A DNA stretch of 64,000 bases from Guptibacillus hwajinpoensis. Its GTDB lineage: Bacteria; Bacillota; Bacilli; Bacillales; Guptibacillaceae. Both the position numbers and the translations under genes were made by a program. A model generated the notes under the pieces. It made no database searches. It saw only the letters and a list, made by a program, of their open reading frames with translations, and was not told where the DNA came from. This document shows positions 6,355 through 14,900 of this stretch, in pieces; the stretch's first letter is position 1; each line of letters begins with the position of its first letter. The stretch lies in assembly GCF_029277305.1 (NCBI RefSeq), contig NZ_CP119526.1, one strand, 5' to 3'.

Positions 6355-8563
6355 ACCAACACCTGAGATGATCAAAGATCAAAAGGTCTATAGTCAAATG
6401 GGTTTAACAGATGACGAGTTCGGTATGGTTGAAAAGATTCTTGGCCGTACACCTAACTATACGGAAACAGGTCTTTTCTCCGTGATGTGGTCAGAGCACT
6501 GTAGTTACAAGAATTCAAAGCCTGTGCTAAAGAAGTTTCCGATTACAGGTGAGCGCGTTCTCCAAGGACCTGGTGAAGGAGCGGGCATTGTAGACATTGG
6601 AGATGAGCAGGCAGTTGTTTTTAAGATTGAAAGTCACAATCACCCTTCAGCGATTGAACCCTATCAGGGAGCGGCTACTGGAGTTGGTGGCATTATCCGT
6701 GACGTTTTCTCCATGGGTGCTCGCCCGATTGCGCTTCTTAATTCCCTTCGGTTCGGTGAACTTAGCAATCCGAAAGTGAAGTACCTTTTTGAAGAAGTAG
6801 TGGCAGGGATTGCTGGTTACGGTAATTGTATTGGAATTCCAACAGTCGGCGGAGAGGTACAGTTTGATGCTTCTTACGATGGTAACCCACTTGTTAATGC
6901 AATGTGTGTTGGTCTAATCGATCATAAGGATATTCAAAAGGGTATTGCATCTGGCGCTGGTAACACGGTGATGTACGTTGGAGCAAGCACGGGACGTGAC
7001 GGAATTCACGGCGCAACTTTCGCCTCTGAAGAATTGACTGATGCTTCTGACGAAAAGCGCCCAGCTGTTCAGGTTGGAGATCCGTTTATGGAGAAATTGC
7101 TCCTTGAAGCGTGTTTGGAGCTTGTTCATTGTGATTCACTTGTTGGTATTCAAGATATGGGAGCAGCAGGGTTAACATCATCAGCATCAGAAATGGCAAG
7201 TAAGGCAGGTATGGGACTTGAGATGAATCTTGATAAAGTTCCACAGCGGGAAAAAGGCATGACACCTTATGAAATGATGCTTTCTGAATCGCAGGAGCGT
7301 ATGCTTGTTGTCGTGAAAAAGGGTCATGAAGCAGAAATTAAAGAAATCACTGATCGCTGGGGACTTTTGTGTAAAGAAGTTGGTGTAGTGACGGAAGACA
7401 AGAGATTCAGACTTCTTCATAAAGGCGAAGTTGTAGCAGATGTTCCAGTTGATGCACTCGCTGAGGAAGCACCTGTATACCATAAACCATCCCGCATTCC
7501 AGATTACTATATTGAGAATCAGCAGATTCATAGACCAATTCCAGTTGTCGAAGATGCAAAGGAGATGCTTTATACCCTTCTTAGTCAGCCGACTATTTCG
7601 AGTAAGGAATGGGTTTTCGATCAATACGATTACATGGTTCGAACGAATACCGTTGTTGCACCTGGGTCTGACGCTGCTGTTGTCCGCGTCCGCGGCACAA
7701 GAAAAGCATTGGCTATGACTACGGATTGCAACTCTCGCTATTTGTACCTTGATCCAGAAGTTGGAGGGCAAATTGCGGTTGCGGAAGCGGCGCGTAATAT
7801 TGTTTGTTCCGGTGGAGAACCACTAGCAATTACAGATTGTCTGAACTTCGGAAACCCTGAGAAGCCTGAAATCTTCTGGCAGATTGAAAAAGCAACGGAC
7901 GGCATGAGTGAAGCATGTCGCATGCTGAACGCTCCAGTAATCGGTGGAAATGTATCTCTTTATAATGAAACGAACGGCGTCGCAGTCTATCCAACGCCGG
8001 TAGTCGGTATGGTCGGACTTGTTCATGATCTTGATCACGTGACTACGCAAGCATTTAAAGAAGAAGGAAACTTGATTTACATGCTTGGAGAAACTGGCGA
8101 AGATTTCGGTGGAAGTGAGCTTCAAAAATATTTGGATGGTCAAATTTCAGGTCAGGCTCCTACTTTAAATCTGGAAGTTGAGAAAGAACTTCAGAACCAA
8201 CTGTTAACAGCCATTCAGGATGGACTTGTAGAATCAGCACATGATCTTGCAGAAGGTGGACTTAGCGTCGCTCTTGCAGAATCATTAATTGGCACGGATT
8301 TCGGTGCCAATGTTCGCATCGATGGTGATGTAACGACAGACCTTTTCAGTGAAACACAATCCCGTTTTCTTGTAACCATCAAGGGAGAACACCAGCAGGC
8401 ATTTGAGCAACGAACGGGAGCGACTTTAATCGGTGAGGTCACTGGTACTGGCGTATTAACTGTTATGCATGAAGATGAAACGCATATCTTCGATGCTCCT
8501 GTTCAAGAACTTGAAGCAGCCTGGAAAGGAGCTATTCCATGTTTGGTGAAATCAAAGGCTTAA
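6338..8563 (+). CDS. purL: FGAM synthase synthetase subunit PurL (small type)
   Basis: PurL, 741 residues, the ATP-dependent synthetase subunit converting FGAR plus ammonia to FGAM. The length is that of the short PurL that needs separate PurS and PurQ, both encoded just upstream. Motifs: SEHCSYKNSKP near residue 50, KIESHNHPSAIEPYQGAATGVGG near 93-115, the QDMGAAGLTSSASEMA segment near 270, and HDLAEGGLSVALAES in the second half, reflecting the internal duplication of the PurM-like fold. RBS TGGAGGG before ATG 6338. It overlaps purF by 25 bases. Confidence 0.98.
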   Translation: MSHMHEPTPEMIKDQKVYSQMGLTDDEFGMVEKILGRTPNYTETGLFSVMWSEHCSYKNSKPVLKKFPITGERVLQGPGEGAGIVDIGDEQAVVFKIESHNHPSAIEPYQGAATGVGGIIRDVFSMGARPIALLNSLRFGELSNPKVKYLFEEVVAGIAGYGNCIGIPTVGGEVQFDASYDGNPLVNAMCVGLIDHKDIQKGIASGAGNTVMYVGASTGRDGIHGATFASEELTDASDEKRPAVQVGDPFMEKLLLEACLELVHCDSLVGIQDMGAAGLTSSASEMASKAGMGLEMNLDKVPQREKGMTPYEMMLSESQERMLVVVKKGHEAEIKEITDRWGLLCKEVGVVTEDKRFRLLHKGEVVADVPVDALAEEAPVYHKPSRIPDYYIENQQIHRPIPVVEDAKEMLYTLLSQPTISSKEWVFDQYDYMVRTNTVVAPGSDAAVVRVRGTRKALAMTTDCNSRYLYLDPEVGGQIAVAEAARNIVCSGGEPLAITDCLNFGNPEKPEIFWQIEKATDGMSEACRMLNAPVIGGNVSLYNETNGVAVYPTPVVGMVGLVHDLDHVTTQAFKEEGNLIYMLGETGEDFGGSELQKYLDGQISGQAPTLNLEVEKELQNQLLTAIQDGLVESAHDLAEGGLSVALAESLIGTDFGANVRIDGDVTTDLFSETQSRFLVTIKGEHQQAFEQRTGATLIGEVTGTGVLTVMHEDETHIFDAPVQELEAAWKGAIPCLVKSKA

Positions 8564-9951
8564 ATGAAGAGTGTGGAGTATTCGGCATCTGGGGTCACCC
8601 GGATGCTGCTTCACTTACGTATTATGGACTTCACAGCTTGCAACATCGTGGGCAAGAAGGAGCGGGTATTGTTTCAACAGATGGGGACCGCCTCTATAAT
8701 CATAAAGGACTTGGTCTTGTGAATGATGTGTTTGGACCAGGTGATCTTGATCAGCTTGAAGGTAACGGAGCGATTGGTCATGTTAGGTACTCAACAGCTG
8801 GTGGCGGTGGTTACGAGAATGTTCAACCACTTGTTTTCCGCTCACAGAACGGCGGCCTAGCACTTGCGCATAACGGAAACCTCGTGAACGCTAATGCGCT
8901 CAAGCATCAGCTTGAAGGGCAGGGCAGCATTTTTCAAACGACTTCAGACACAGAAGTGCTTGCACATTTAATTAAAAGAAGCGGATATTTAAGTCAGCGT
9001 GAGAAAGTCAAAAATGCTCTTACAATGGTAAAAGGTGCGTACGCCTTTATTATGATGACAGAAAAAGAAATGATGGTTGCTCTTGATCCGCACGGTCTAA
9101 GACCTTTATCACTTGGAATCCTTGAAGGTGCGTACGTTGTTGCATCAGAAACATGTGCATTTGACCTCATTGGTGCTGAGTACATTCGTGATGTACAGCC
9201 TGGAGAACTTCTTATTATTAGCGAAAATGGTCTGGAATCAGAACGATTCTCATCTTCCATTTCACGAGCCATTTGTTCAATGGAATATATCTATTTCTCA
9301 AGACCTGATAGTAATATTGAGAACATTAACGTGCATACAGCCCGCAAGAAGCTAGGTAAACAGCTTGCAAAAGAGGCGCCAATTGAAGCCGATATCGTAA
9401 CAGGTGTACCGGATTCAAGTATCTCTGCGGCGATTGGCTATGCTGAAGAATCTGGCATTCCTTATGAAATGGGCCTAATCAAAAACCGTTATGTGGGAAG
9501 AACATTTATCCAACCTTCACAGGAGCTAAGAGAACGTGGAGTGAAGATGAAGCTTTCACCAGTTCGTGGCGTTGTTGAAGGAAAGCGAGTCGTCATAGTT
9601 GATGATTCGATTGTACGTGGAACAACGAGTAGGAGAATTGTCACCATGCTTAGGGAAGCTGGTGCAAAAGAAGTACACGTTCGCATAAGTGCGCCTCCAA
9701 TTGTTAGCCCATGTTATTACGGAATTGATACATCCAATTCAGGAGAGTTGATTGCAGCTAAGATGAGTGTTGATGAAATGTGTGAAGAGATTGGTGCTGA
9801 CTCACTAACATTTCTAACAACAGAAGGTATGACAACTGCGATTGGGAGAGAAGACAGTGGCTCCAATCGCGGACAGTGCCTTGGTTGCTTTACTGGAAAC
9901 TACCCTACTGAAATATATCCCGACACGGTTCATCCTTACGAAAAAGTCTAA
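8539..9951 (+). CDS. purF: Amidophosphoribosyltransferase
   Basis: PurF, 470 residues, the committed step: PRPP plus glutamine to phosphoribosylamine. It opens with a short propeptide, MFGEIKGLNEE, before the conserved CGVFGIWG, so the N-terminal nucleophile cysteine is residue 12 after processing, as in the Bacillus enzyme. The PRPP loop VVIVDDSIVRGTTSRRI is near residues 350-366. Cysteines in ASETCAFD, SPCYYGID and QCLGCFTGNYP match the 4Fe-4S ligands of the Bacillus-type enzyme. The ATG at 8539 lies inside purL, with GAAAGGA upstream. Confidence 0.98.
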   Translation: MFGEIKGLNEECGVFGIWGHPDAASLTYYGLHSLQHRGQEGAGIVSTDGDRLYNHKGLGLVNDVFGPGDLDQLEGNGAIGHVRYSTAGGGGYENVQPLVFRSQNGGLALAHNGNLVNANALKHQLEGQGSIFQTTSDTEVLAHLIKRSGYLSQREKVKNALTMVKGAYAFIMMTEKEMMVALDPHGLRPLSLGILEGAYVVASETCAFDLIGAEYIRDVQPGELLIISENGLESERFSSSISRAICSMEYIYFSRPDSNIENINVHTARKKLGKQLAKEAPIEADIVTGVPDSSISAAIGYAEESGIPYEMGLIKNRYVGRTFIQPSQELRERGVKMKLSPVRGVVEGKRVVIVDDSIVRGTTSRRIVTMLREAGAKEVHVRISAPPIVSPCYYGIDTSNSGELIAAKMSVDEMCEEIGADSLTFLTTEGMTTAIGREDSGSNRGQCLGCFTGNYPTEIYPDTVHPYEKV

Positions 9952-9966
9952 CCGAAGGAGGCCATT

Positions 9967-11007
9967 ATGGCAGAAGCATACAAGCAGGCAGGCGTAAATA
10001 TTGAAGCAGGTTATGAAGCTGTAGATCGAATCAAGCCCCACGTTAAGAAGACGATGCGTCCAGGTGTAATGGGAGGACTCGGTGGGTTTGGCGGCATGTT
10101 TGATTTATCAGAACTCCCATACGAAAAACCAGTCCTTGTTTCTGGCACAGATGGTGTAGGAACGAAGCTAATGCTTGCGATTCAAATGGATCAGCATGAT
10201 ACAATCGGAATCGATTGCGTAGCAATGTGTGTGAATGATGTTGTCGCACAGGGAGCAGAACCGCTATATTTTCTAGATTATATTGCAACTGGAAAGCTTG
10301 CTCCAGAGCGAATTGAAGCAATTGTCAAAGGTGTTGCTGAAGGTTGTTCACAAGCGGGATGTGCGCTAATTGGCGGAGAGACAGCAGAAATGCCTGACAT
10401 GTATAAAGAAAATGATTATGATCTCGCTGGATTTACCGTTGGTGCAGTCGAAAAGTCGCAATTGATCACATCTGACAATGTGAAGGAAGGCGACGTTCTT
10501 GTTGGTCTAGTTTCAAATGGCATTCACAGTAATGGCTTCTCGCTTGTTCGTAAAGTCTTGTTAAAGGAAAACGACTTGGATCTACAAACCTCTTATGAAG
10601 CTCTTGGAACGACGCTTGGCGAAGCCTTGCTTGCTCCAACTCGCATCTATGTTAAACCTGTTCTTAACGTGCTTAAGACTCAAACGATTCATGGCATTGC
10701 ACATATTACGGGTGGAGGATTCGAAGAGAATATCCCACGTATGCTTCCTGAAGGACTTGCGGCTCAAATTGATTATGGTTCATGGCCGATTCCAGCTATT
10801 TTTGATCTAATTGAGTCAATGGGGAGTCTTGCTCGAAAAGAAATGTTTACAACATTTAATATGGGTATCGGGATGGTACTGGCGGTTCCTGGTGATGAGG
10901 CTGTTAATGTGATGAAACAGCTTGAAGCCGATGGCGAAAAGGCCTTTATGATTGGACGTGTGGTTAAAGGTGAGGGAATTGAATTCGGTGGCGGTGACTT
11001 ATCATGA
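9967..11007 (+). CDS. purM: Phosphoribosylformylglycinamidine cyclo-ligase
   Basis: PurM (AIR synthetase), 346 residues, closes the imidazole ring of FGAM with ATP. Typical segments: PGVMGGLGGFGGMFDL near residue 36, LVSGTDGVGTKLMLA near 57, the DCVAMCVNDV motif near 80-89, GGETAEMPDMYKENDYDLAGF near 137-157, and ITGGGFEENIPRMLPE near 248. RBS AAGGAGG precedes ATG 9967. The last four bases overlap the purN start (ATGA), so both are coupled. Confidence 0.98.
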   Translation: MAEAYKQAGVNIEAGYEAVDRIKPHVKKTMRPGVMGGLGGFGGMFDLSELPYEKPVLVSGTDGVGTKLMLAIQMDQHDTIGIDCVAMCVNDVVAQGAEPLYFLDYIATGKLAPERIEAIVKGVAEGCSQAGCALIGGETAEMPDMYKENDYDLAGFTVGAVEKSQLITSDNVKEGDVLVGLVSNGIHSNGFSLVRKVLLKENDLDLQTSYEALGTTLGEALLAPTRIYVKPVLNVLKTQTIHGIAHITGGGFEENIPRMLPEGLAAQIDYGSWPIPAIFDLIESMGSLARKEMFTTFNMGIGMVLAVPGDEAVNVMKQLEADGEKAFMIGRVVKGEGIEFGGGDLS

Positions 11008-11582
11008 CGAAGCTAGCCGTATTCGCTTCCGGAAGCGGCTCGAACTTTGAAGCGATTGCTAGTGCTATAGAGAACGGTGAACTTGATGCGAGCATTTCGC
11101 TTGTCGTTTGTGACCGTCCTGGTGCAAAAGTAGAAAAAAGGGCAGAGGCATTCGGCATTCCTGTCCTTTCTTTCTATCCAAAATCTTATGAATCAAAAGC
11201 TGATTTCGAAACATTTATTCTTCAACAGTTGAATGAAGCAGGTATTGAATGGATTATGCTAGCGGGCTATATGAGATTGATCGGACCGACACTCCTGCAA
11301 GGATTCGAAGGAAGAATTGTAAACATTCACCCGTCACTCCTTCCGTCTTTTCCTGGAAAAGACGCGATCGGACAGGCTTTCGAAGCAGGAGTTAAACTTA
11401 CTGGAGTAACGGTTCATTTCGTGGACGAGGGAATGGATACTGGAAAAATCATCGAACAGGATTACGTTCGAATTGATGAAAATGACACAAAAGAGAATTT
11501 AGGACGAAAAATTCAGGCAGTCGAGCACGTCTTGTATCCTGCCGTCATTCGTTCCCTTCTTCAAGAGAAAATCAAAAGGTAA
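11004..11582 (+). CDS. purN: Phosphoribosylglycinamide formyltransferase
   Basis: PurN, 192 residues, transfers a formyl group from 10-formyltetrahydrofolate to GAR. The phosphate loop FASGSGSNFEAIA is at residues 7-19. The catalytic set is visible: asparagine and histidine in IVNIHPSLLPSFPG (about 106-108) and aspartate in VHFVDEGMDTGKII (about 144). Length is normal. It is coupled to purM by a four-base overlap and lies 15 bases ahead of the preferred purH start. Confidence 0.98.
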   Translation: MTKLAVFASGSGSNFEAIASAIENGELDASISLVVCDRPGAKVEKRAEAFGIPVLSFYPKSYESKADFETFILQQLNEAGIEWIMLAGYMRLIGPTLLQGFEGRIVNIHPSLLPSFPGKDAIGQAFEAGVKLTGVTVHFVDEGMDTGKIIEQDYVRIDENDTKENLGRKIQAVEHVLYPAVIRSLLQEKIKR

Positions 11583-11597
11583 ATGGGAGGAAGTAGT

Positions 11598-13136
11598 ATG
11601 GCTATTAAGCGAGCGCTAATCAGTGTTTCTGATAAAACAGACATTACAGCATTTGCAAAAGGACTTGCAGACAAAGGTGTAGAGGTGATCTCTACCGGTG
11701 GAACTAAACGTGCCCTCGAAGAAGCTGGTGTTAACGTGATGGGGATTTCTGATGTCACTGGATTCCCTGAAATACTTGATGGACGAGTTAAAACACTACA
11801 TCCACATGTACACAGTGGTTTGCTCGCTGTTCGAGACAATGAAGACCATCAGAAGCAGCTCGATGAATTGAACATCAAGCCAATTGATCTCGTTGTTGTA
11901 AATCTATATCCATTTCAAGAGTCAATCGCTAATCCTGATGTGACATATGAAGAAGCAATTGAGAACATTGATATTGGTGGACCTACAATGCTTCGCTCTG
12001 CAGCGAAAAACCATCGTGATGTGACGGTTGTTGTTGATCCTACCGACTACAATCGTGTACTGCGTCAGGTAGAGGAGAACGGAGATACGACTCAAATCCT
12101 TCGTAGGGAACTTGCTGCAAAGGTATTCCGACATACTGCTTCCTACGACGCAGTCATCTCAGAGTACTTAACAGCCCAATCAGGGGAAGAAGAACCTGAA
12201 TCGCTAACGGTTACTTTTGAGCGTAAACAAACGCTAAGATATGGTGAGAATCCTCATCAGAAAGCGGTTTTCTACCGTAAGCCTCTCTACAAAGGAGCAT
12301 CCCTTGCTTCAGCTGAACAACTAAATGGTAAAGAGCTTTCTTATAATAATATTAATGACGCGAATGCTGCCCTTAACATCGTTAAGGAATTCGAACACCC
12401 AGCAGTTGTTGCTGTTAAACATATGAATCCTTGTGGTGTTGGTACAGGCGAAACGATTGTTGAAGCATACCAAAAGGCGTATGAAGCAGATTCAACTTCT
12501 ATTTTCGGCGGGATTGTTGCAATTAACCGTGAAGTAGATGAAGCAACAGCACTGAAGCTTAAAGAAATATTCCTGGAGATTATTATGGCACCTGCGTTTA
12601 CCGAAGAAGCTCTTGCTGTTCTTACGAAGAAAAAGAATCTTCGTCTATTGAAGCTCAATGTTTCTGCCTCTCCTGCTATTGAACATCAACTTACATCTGT
12701 AAATGGTGGCCTACTTCTGCAAGAACGTGATCGTTACGGATTTGATGAAGCAGATATTTCAGTACCTACTGACCGCGAACCGACAGATGAAGAGTGGGAA
12801 GCACTGAAGCTTGCGTGGAAAGTCGTTAAGCATGTGAAATCCAATGCGATTGTTCTTACTAAAAATGATCAGACAATAGGGATTGGAGCAGGACAAATGA
12901 ATCGTGTAGGTGCTGCCAATATTGCTATTGAGCAAGCTGGTGAGAAAAGCAAGGGATCTGTAATGGGATCAGACGCTTTCTTCCCAATGGATGACACCGT
13001 TGAAGCAGCCGGACGCGCTGGTGTTACGGCTATTATTCAGCCTGGTGGCTCAATTCGAGATGAGGATTCGATTAAGAAAGCCAATGAATACGGAATGACA
13101 ATGGTCTTCACTAGTGTTCGTCATTTTAAACATTAA
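11598..13136 (+). CDS. purH: Bifunctional AICAR transformylase / IMP cyclohydrolase
   Basis: PurH, 512 residues from ATG 11598; an in-frame ATG at 11583 is rejected because the ribosome site GGGAGG lies just after it and correctly spaced for 11598. It performs the last two steps to IMP. The N-terminal IMP cyclohydrolase domain shows RALISVSDKTDITAFAKGL, ISTGGTKRALEEAG and RVKTLHPHVHSGLL. The C-terminal transformylase domain shows LRYGENPHQKA, VAVKHMNPCGVGTGET with the catalytic Lys-His pair, and GAGQMNRVGAANIA. PGGSIRDEDSI near the C-terminus is also typical. Confidence 0.98.
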   Translation: MAIKRALISVSDKTDITAFAKGLADKGVEVISTGGTKRALEEAGVNVMGISDVTGFPEILDGRVKTLHPHVHSGLLAVRDNEDHQKQLDELNIKPIDLVVVNLYPFQESIANPDVTYEEAIENIDIGGPTMLRSAAKNHRDVTVVVDPTDYNRVLRQVEENGDTTQILRRELAAKVFRHTASYDAVISEYLTAQSGEEEPESLTVTFERKQTLRYGENPHQKAVFYRKPLYKGASLASAEQLNGKELSYNNINDANAALNIVKEFEHPAVVAVKHMNPCGVGTGETIVEAYQKAYEADSTSIFGGIVAINREVDEATALKLKEIFLEIIMAPAFTEEALAVLTKKKNLRLLKLNVSASPAIEHQLTSVNGGLLLQERDRYGFDEADISVPTDREPTDEEWEALKLAWKVVKHVKSNAIVLTKNDQTIGIGAGQMNRVGAANIAIEQAGEKSKGSVMGSDAFFPMDDTVEAAGRAGVTAIIQPGGSIRDEDSIKKANEYGMTMVFTSVRHFKH

Positions 13137-13151
13137 GAGGAGGTTTTACCT

Positions 13152-14417
13152 GTGAAGGTTTTGGTGATTGGGCGCGGTGGGCGTGAGCACGTGATGGCAT
13201 GGAAGGCGGCACAGAGTACCCTTGTTGATCAAGTATACGTAGCACCTGGTAACGCAGGGATGACAGAAGCTAAACTTGTTCCAATTGAAGAAAGCGACCA
13301 TGATGGACTCGTCGCCTTTGCAAAAAGGGAAAACATCGAATTAACACTCGTTGGTCCGGAACAGCCTCTCCTCGATGGCATTGTTAATCGATTTCAAGAA
13401 GCGGGTCTGCGTGTATTTGGACCAACACAGGAAGCGGCTCTAATTGAAGGGAGTAAAACGTTTGCTAAAGAGTTAATGGTAGCCAACGGAATTCCTGCCG
13501 CCTTTTCAAAGTCATTTACTGATTACAAAGAAGCGAAGGCTTATGTAGAGGAAATGGGTGCACCTATTGTTCTAAAAGCAGACGGTCTTGCAGCTGGTAA
13601 AGGTGTGGTCGTTGCCACGACACTTCATGAAGCACTTGAAAGCCTTCATGACATGATGGAGAACAATCAGTTCGGAGCTGCGAGCGAGAAAGTGGTTGTA
13701 GAAGAGTTTCTGGATGGTGAAGAGTTTTCGTTAATGGCTTTAGTAGAAGGTGAACACGTCTACCCGCTCGTTATCTCCCAGGACCATAAACGAGTATTTA
13801 ATGGTGATCAAGGACCTAATACTGGTGGTATGGGAGCTTATTCGCCTGTTCCACAAATATCCGAGGATATAGTTGACCATGCGGTAGCGTCAATTTTGCG
13901 ACCGGCTGCGAGAGGCCTAAAAGCAGATGGACGTTCATTCACAGGCATCCTTTATGCAGGTTTAATACTGACAAAGGAAGGGCCGAAAGTCATTGAATTT
14001 AATGCACGATTCGGTGATCCCGAGACACAAGTAGTATTGCCAAGGATGACATCTGACTTTGTTCAAGCTGTGCTTACCATTCTAAATGGCAAGGCACCTG
14101 AGTTAACGTGGAGTGATGAAGCGGTGATTGGCGTTGTCGTTGCATCTGGTGGTTACCCGGGCAGTTACGAGAAAGGTAAGCCAATTACAGGTTTAGATGA
14201 GGTAAGCTCTGAGGCGCTTGTTTTTCATGCAGGAACGAAAAACACAGAACACCAACTTGTAACAAGTGGTGGACGCGTTTTACTTGTAGCTTCCAAAGGG
14301 GAAGATTTGAAACAAGCAAGTCGCTCCGTTTATAAAGAATTAGAGCATGTTAACGTTAAGGATGGCTTTTATCGTACGGATATCGGATATCGAGCTATCT
14401 CGCACGTTTCTTCTTAA
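13152..14417 (+). CDS. purD: Phosphoribosylamine-glycine ligase
   Basis: PurD (GAR synthetase), 421 residues, ATP-grasp enzyme joining phosphoribosylamine and glycine. It starts with GTG at 13152, preceded by AGAGGAGG. Motifs: VLVIGRGGREHVMAWK at the N-terminus, LVGPEQPLLDGIV near residue 60, VLKADGLAAGKGVVVA near 141-156, GDQGPNTGGMGAYSP near 224, and IEFNARFGDPETQVVLPR near 281. Last gene of the purine operon; a terminator follows at 14518-14547. Its final 23 bases are overlapped by a small gene on the other strand. Confidence 0.98.
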   Translation: MKVLVIGRGGREHVMAWKAAQSTLVDQVYVAPGNAGMTEAKLVPIEESDHDGLVAFAKRENIELTLVGPEQPLLDGIVNRFQEAGLRVFGPTQEAALIEGSKTFAKELMVANGIPAAFSKSFTDYKEAKAYVEEMGAPIVLKADGLAAGKGVVVATTLHEALESLHDMMENNQFGAASEKVVVEEFLDGEEFSLMALVEGEHVYPLVISQDHKRVFNGDQGPNTGGMGAYSPVPQISEDIVDHAVASILRPAARGLKADGRSFTGILYAGLILTKEGPKVIEFNARFGDPETQVVLPRMTSDFVQAVLTILNGKAPELTWSDEAVIGVVVASGGYPGSYEKGKPITGLDEVSSEALVFHAGTKNTEHQLVTSGGRVLLVASKGEDLKQASRSVYKELEHVNVKDGFYRTDIGYRAISHVSS

Positions 14418-14496
14418 TATAAGCGAAAGCAATCGCGACAATACTGCCTATAACCATCGTATAAATTAACCATGTATCTGTAATATATTCGAGCAT
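14395..14496 (-). CDS. EYxxD-motif small membrane protein
   Basis: A 33-residue gene on the minus strand that overlaps the end of purD. It starts MLEYITDTW at 14496, has one membrane span (about residues 10-27, WLIYTMVIGSIVAIAFAY) and ends in a basic KKKRAR tail, so the C-terminus is probably cytosolic. A perfect ribosome site, AAAAGGAGGT, lies six to nine bases before the ATG. The EYITD string matches the 'EYxxD motif' small membrane proteins annotated in Bacillaceae; I give that name from memory of the motif. Function unknown. The strong RBS and ideal single-span composition make a chance frame unlikely. Confidence 0.7.
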   Translation of the reverse strand: MLEYITDTWLIYTMVIGSIVAIAFAYIKKKRAR

Positions 14497-14517
14497 ATTC
14501 GTACCTCCTTTTAATGA

Positions 14518-14547
14518 AACTTCCCTGGCGACAGGGAAGTTTTTTTG
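14518..14547 (+). terminator. Terminator of the purine operon
   Basis: AACTTCCCTG (14518-14527) pairs perfectly with CAGGGAAGTT (14532-14541) around a GCGA tetraloop and runs into seven T residues. It is 100 bases after the purD stop; the small antisense gene lies between. Confidence 0.92.
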
Positions 14548-14558
14548 TGATTATTTTT

Positions 14559-14807
14559 CTAGGAAGGGTTGATGACTTTCTCTAATGCGGTTTCATCTGG
14601 ATCGCGGTTCTCGTCTTGTGTCATCAAATCGACAACTGGGCAATACCGAGTGTGACCTTCTGCGACTTTCATAGCACCTATTGTTGCCATGAATAAGGCA
14701 GTCGTGCTATTGTCGTCTTTACACAGTTTAGCTGTTGACCAGGAGAGCAAAGCAAAGCCTGCAGTAAGGCGGATAAAAGCATTCATCATACTAATATTTG
14801 GCTTCAT
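14559..14807 (-). CDS. YgaP-like DUF2892 small membrane protein
   Basis: An 82-residue protein from ATG 14807, chosen because AAGGAG lies eight bases upstream; a longer reading from 14828 has no ribosome site. The sequence PNISMMNAFIRLTAGFALLSWST and a second hydrophobic segment, TTALFMATIGAMKVAEG, give two short membrane spans in the pattern of the DUF2892/YgaP-like transmembrane domain, followed by TRYCPVVDLM, a cysteine motif common in these proteins. The C-terminus is acidic. No rhodanese domain is attached, unlike E. coli YgaP. Function unknown; it is divergent from yerA. Confidence 0.75.
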   Translation of the reverse strand: MKPNISMMNAFIRLTAGFALLSWSTAKLCKDDNSTTALFMATIGAMKVAEGHTRYCPVVDLMTQDENRDPDETALEKVINPS

Positions 14808-14900
14808 GGAAAAAACTCCTTTCATCATTTACAAATCTAAAGTAGCAACGTTTCGAAATTATGTTAAAATAAAGAAAACTTCTTGAATCGGGTGATGGTT

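Noticed and set aside
7187..7771. 194-codon open frame antisense to purL
   Set aside because: Mirror of a strongly coding frame, no ribosome site, composition typical of antisense shadow.
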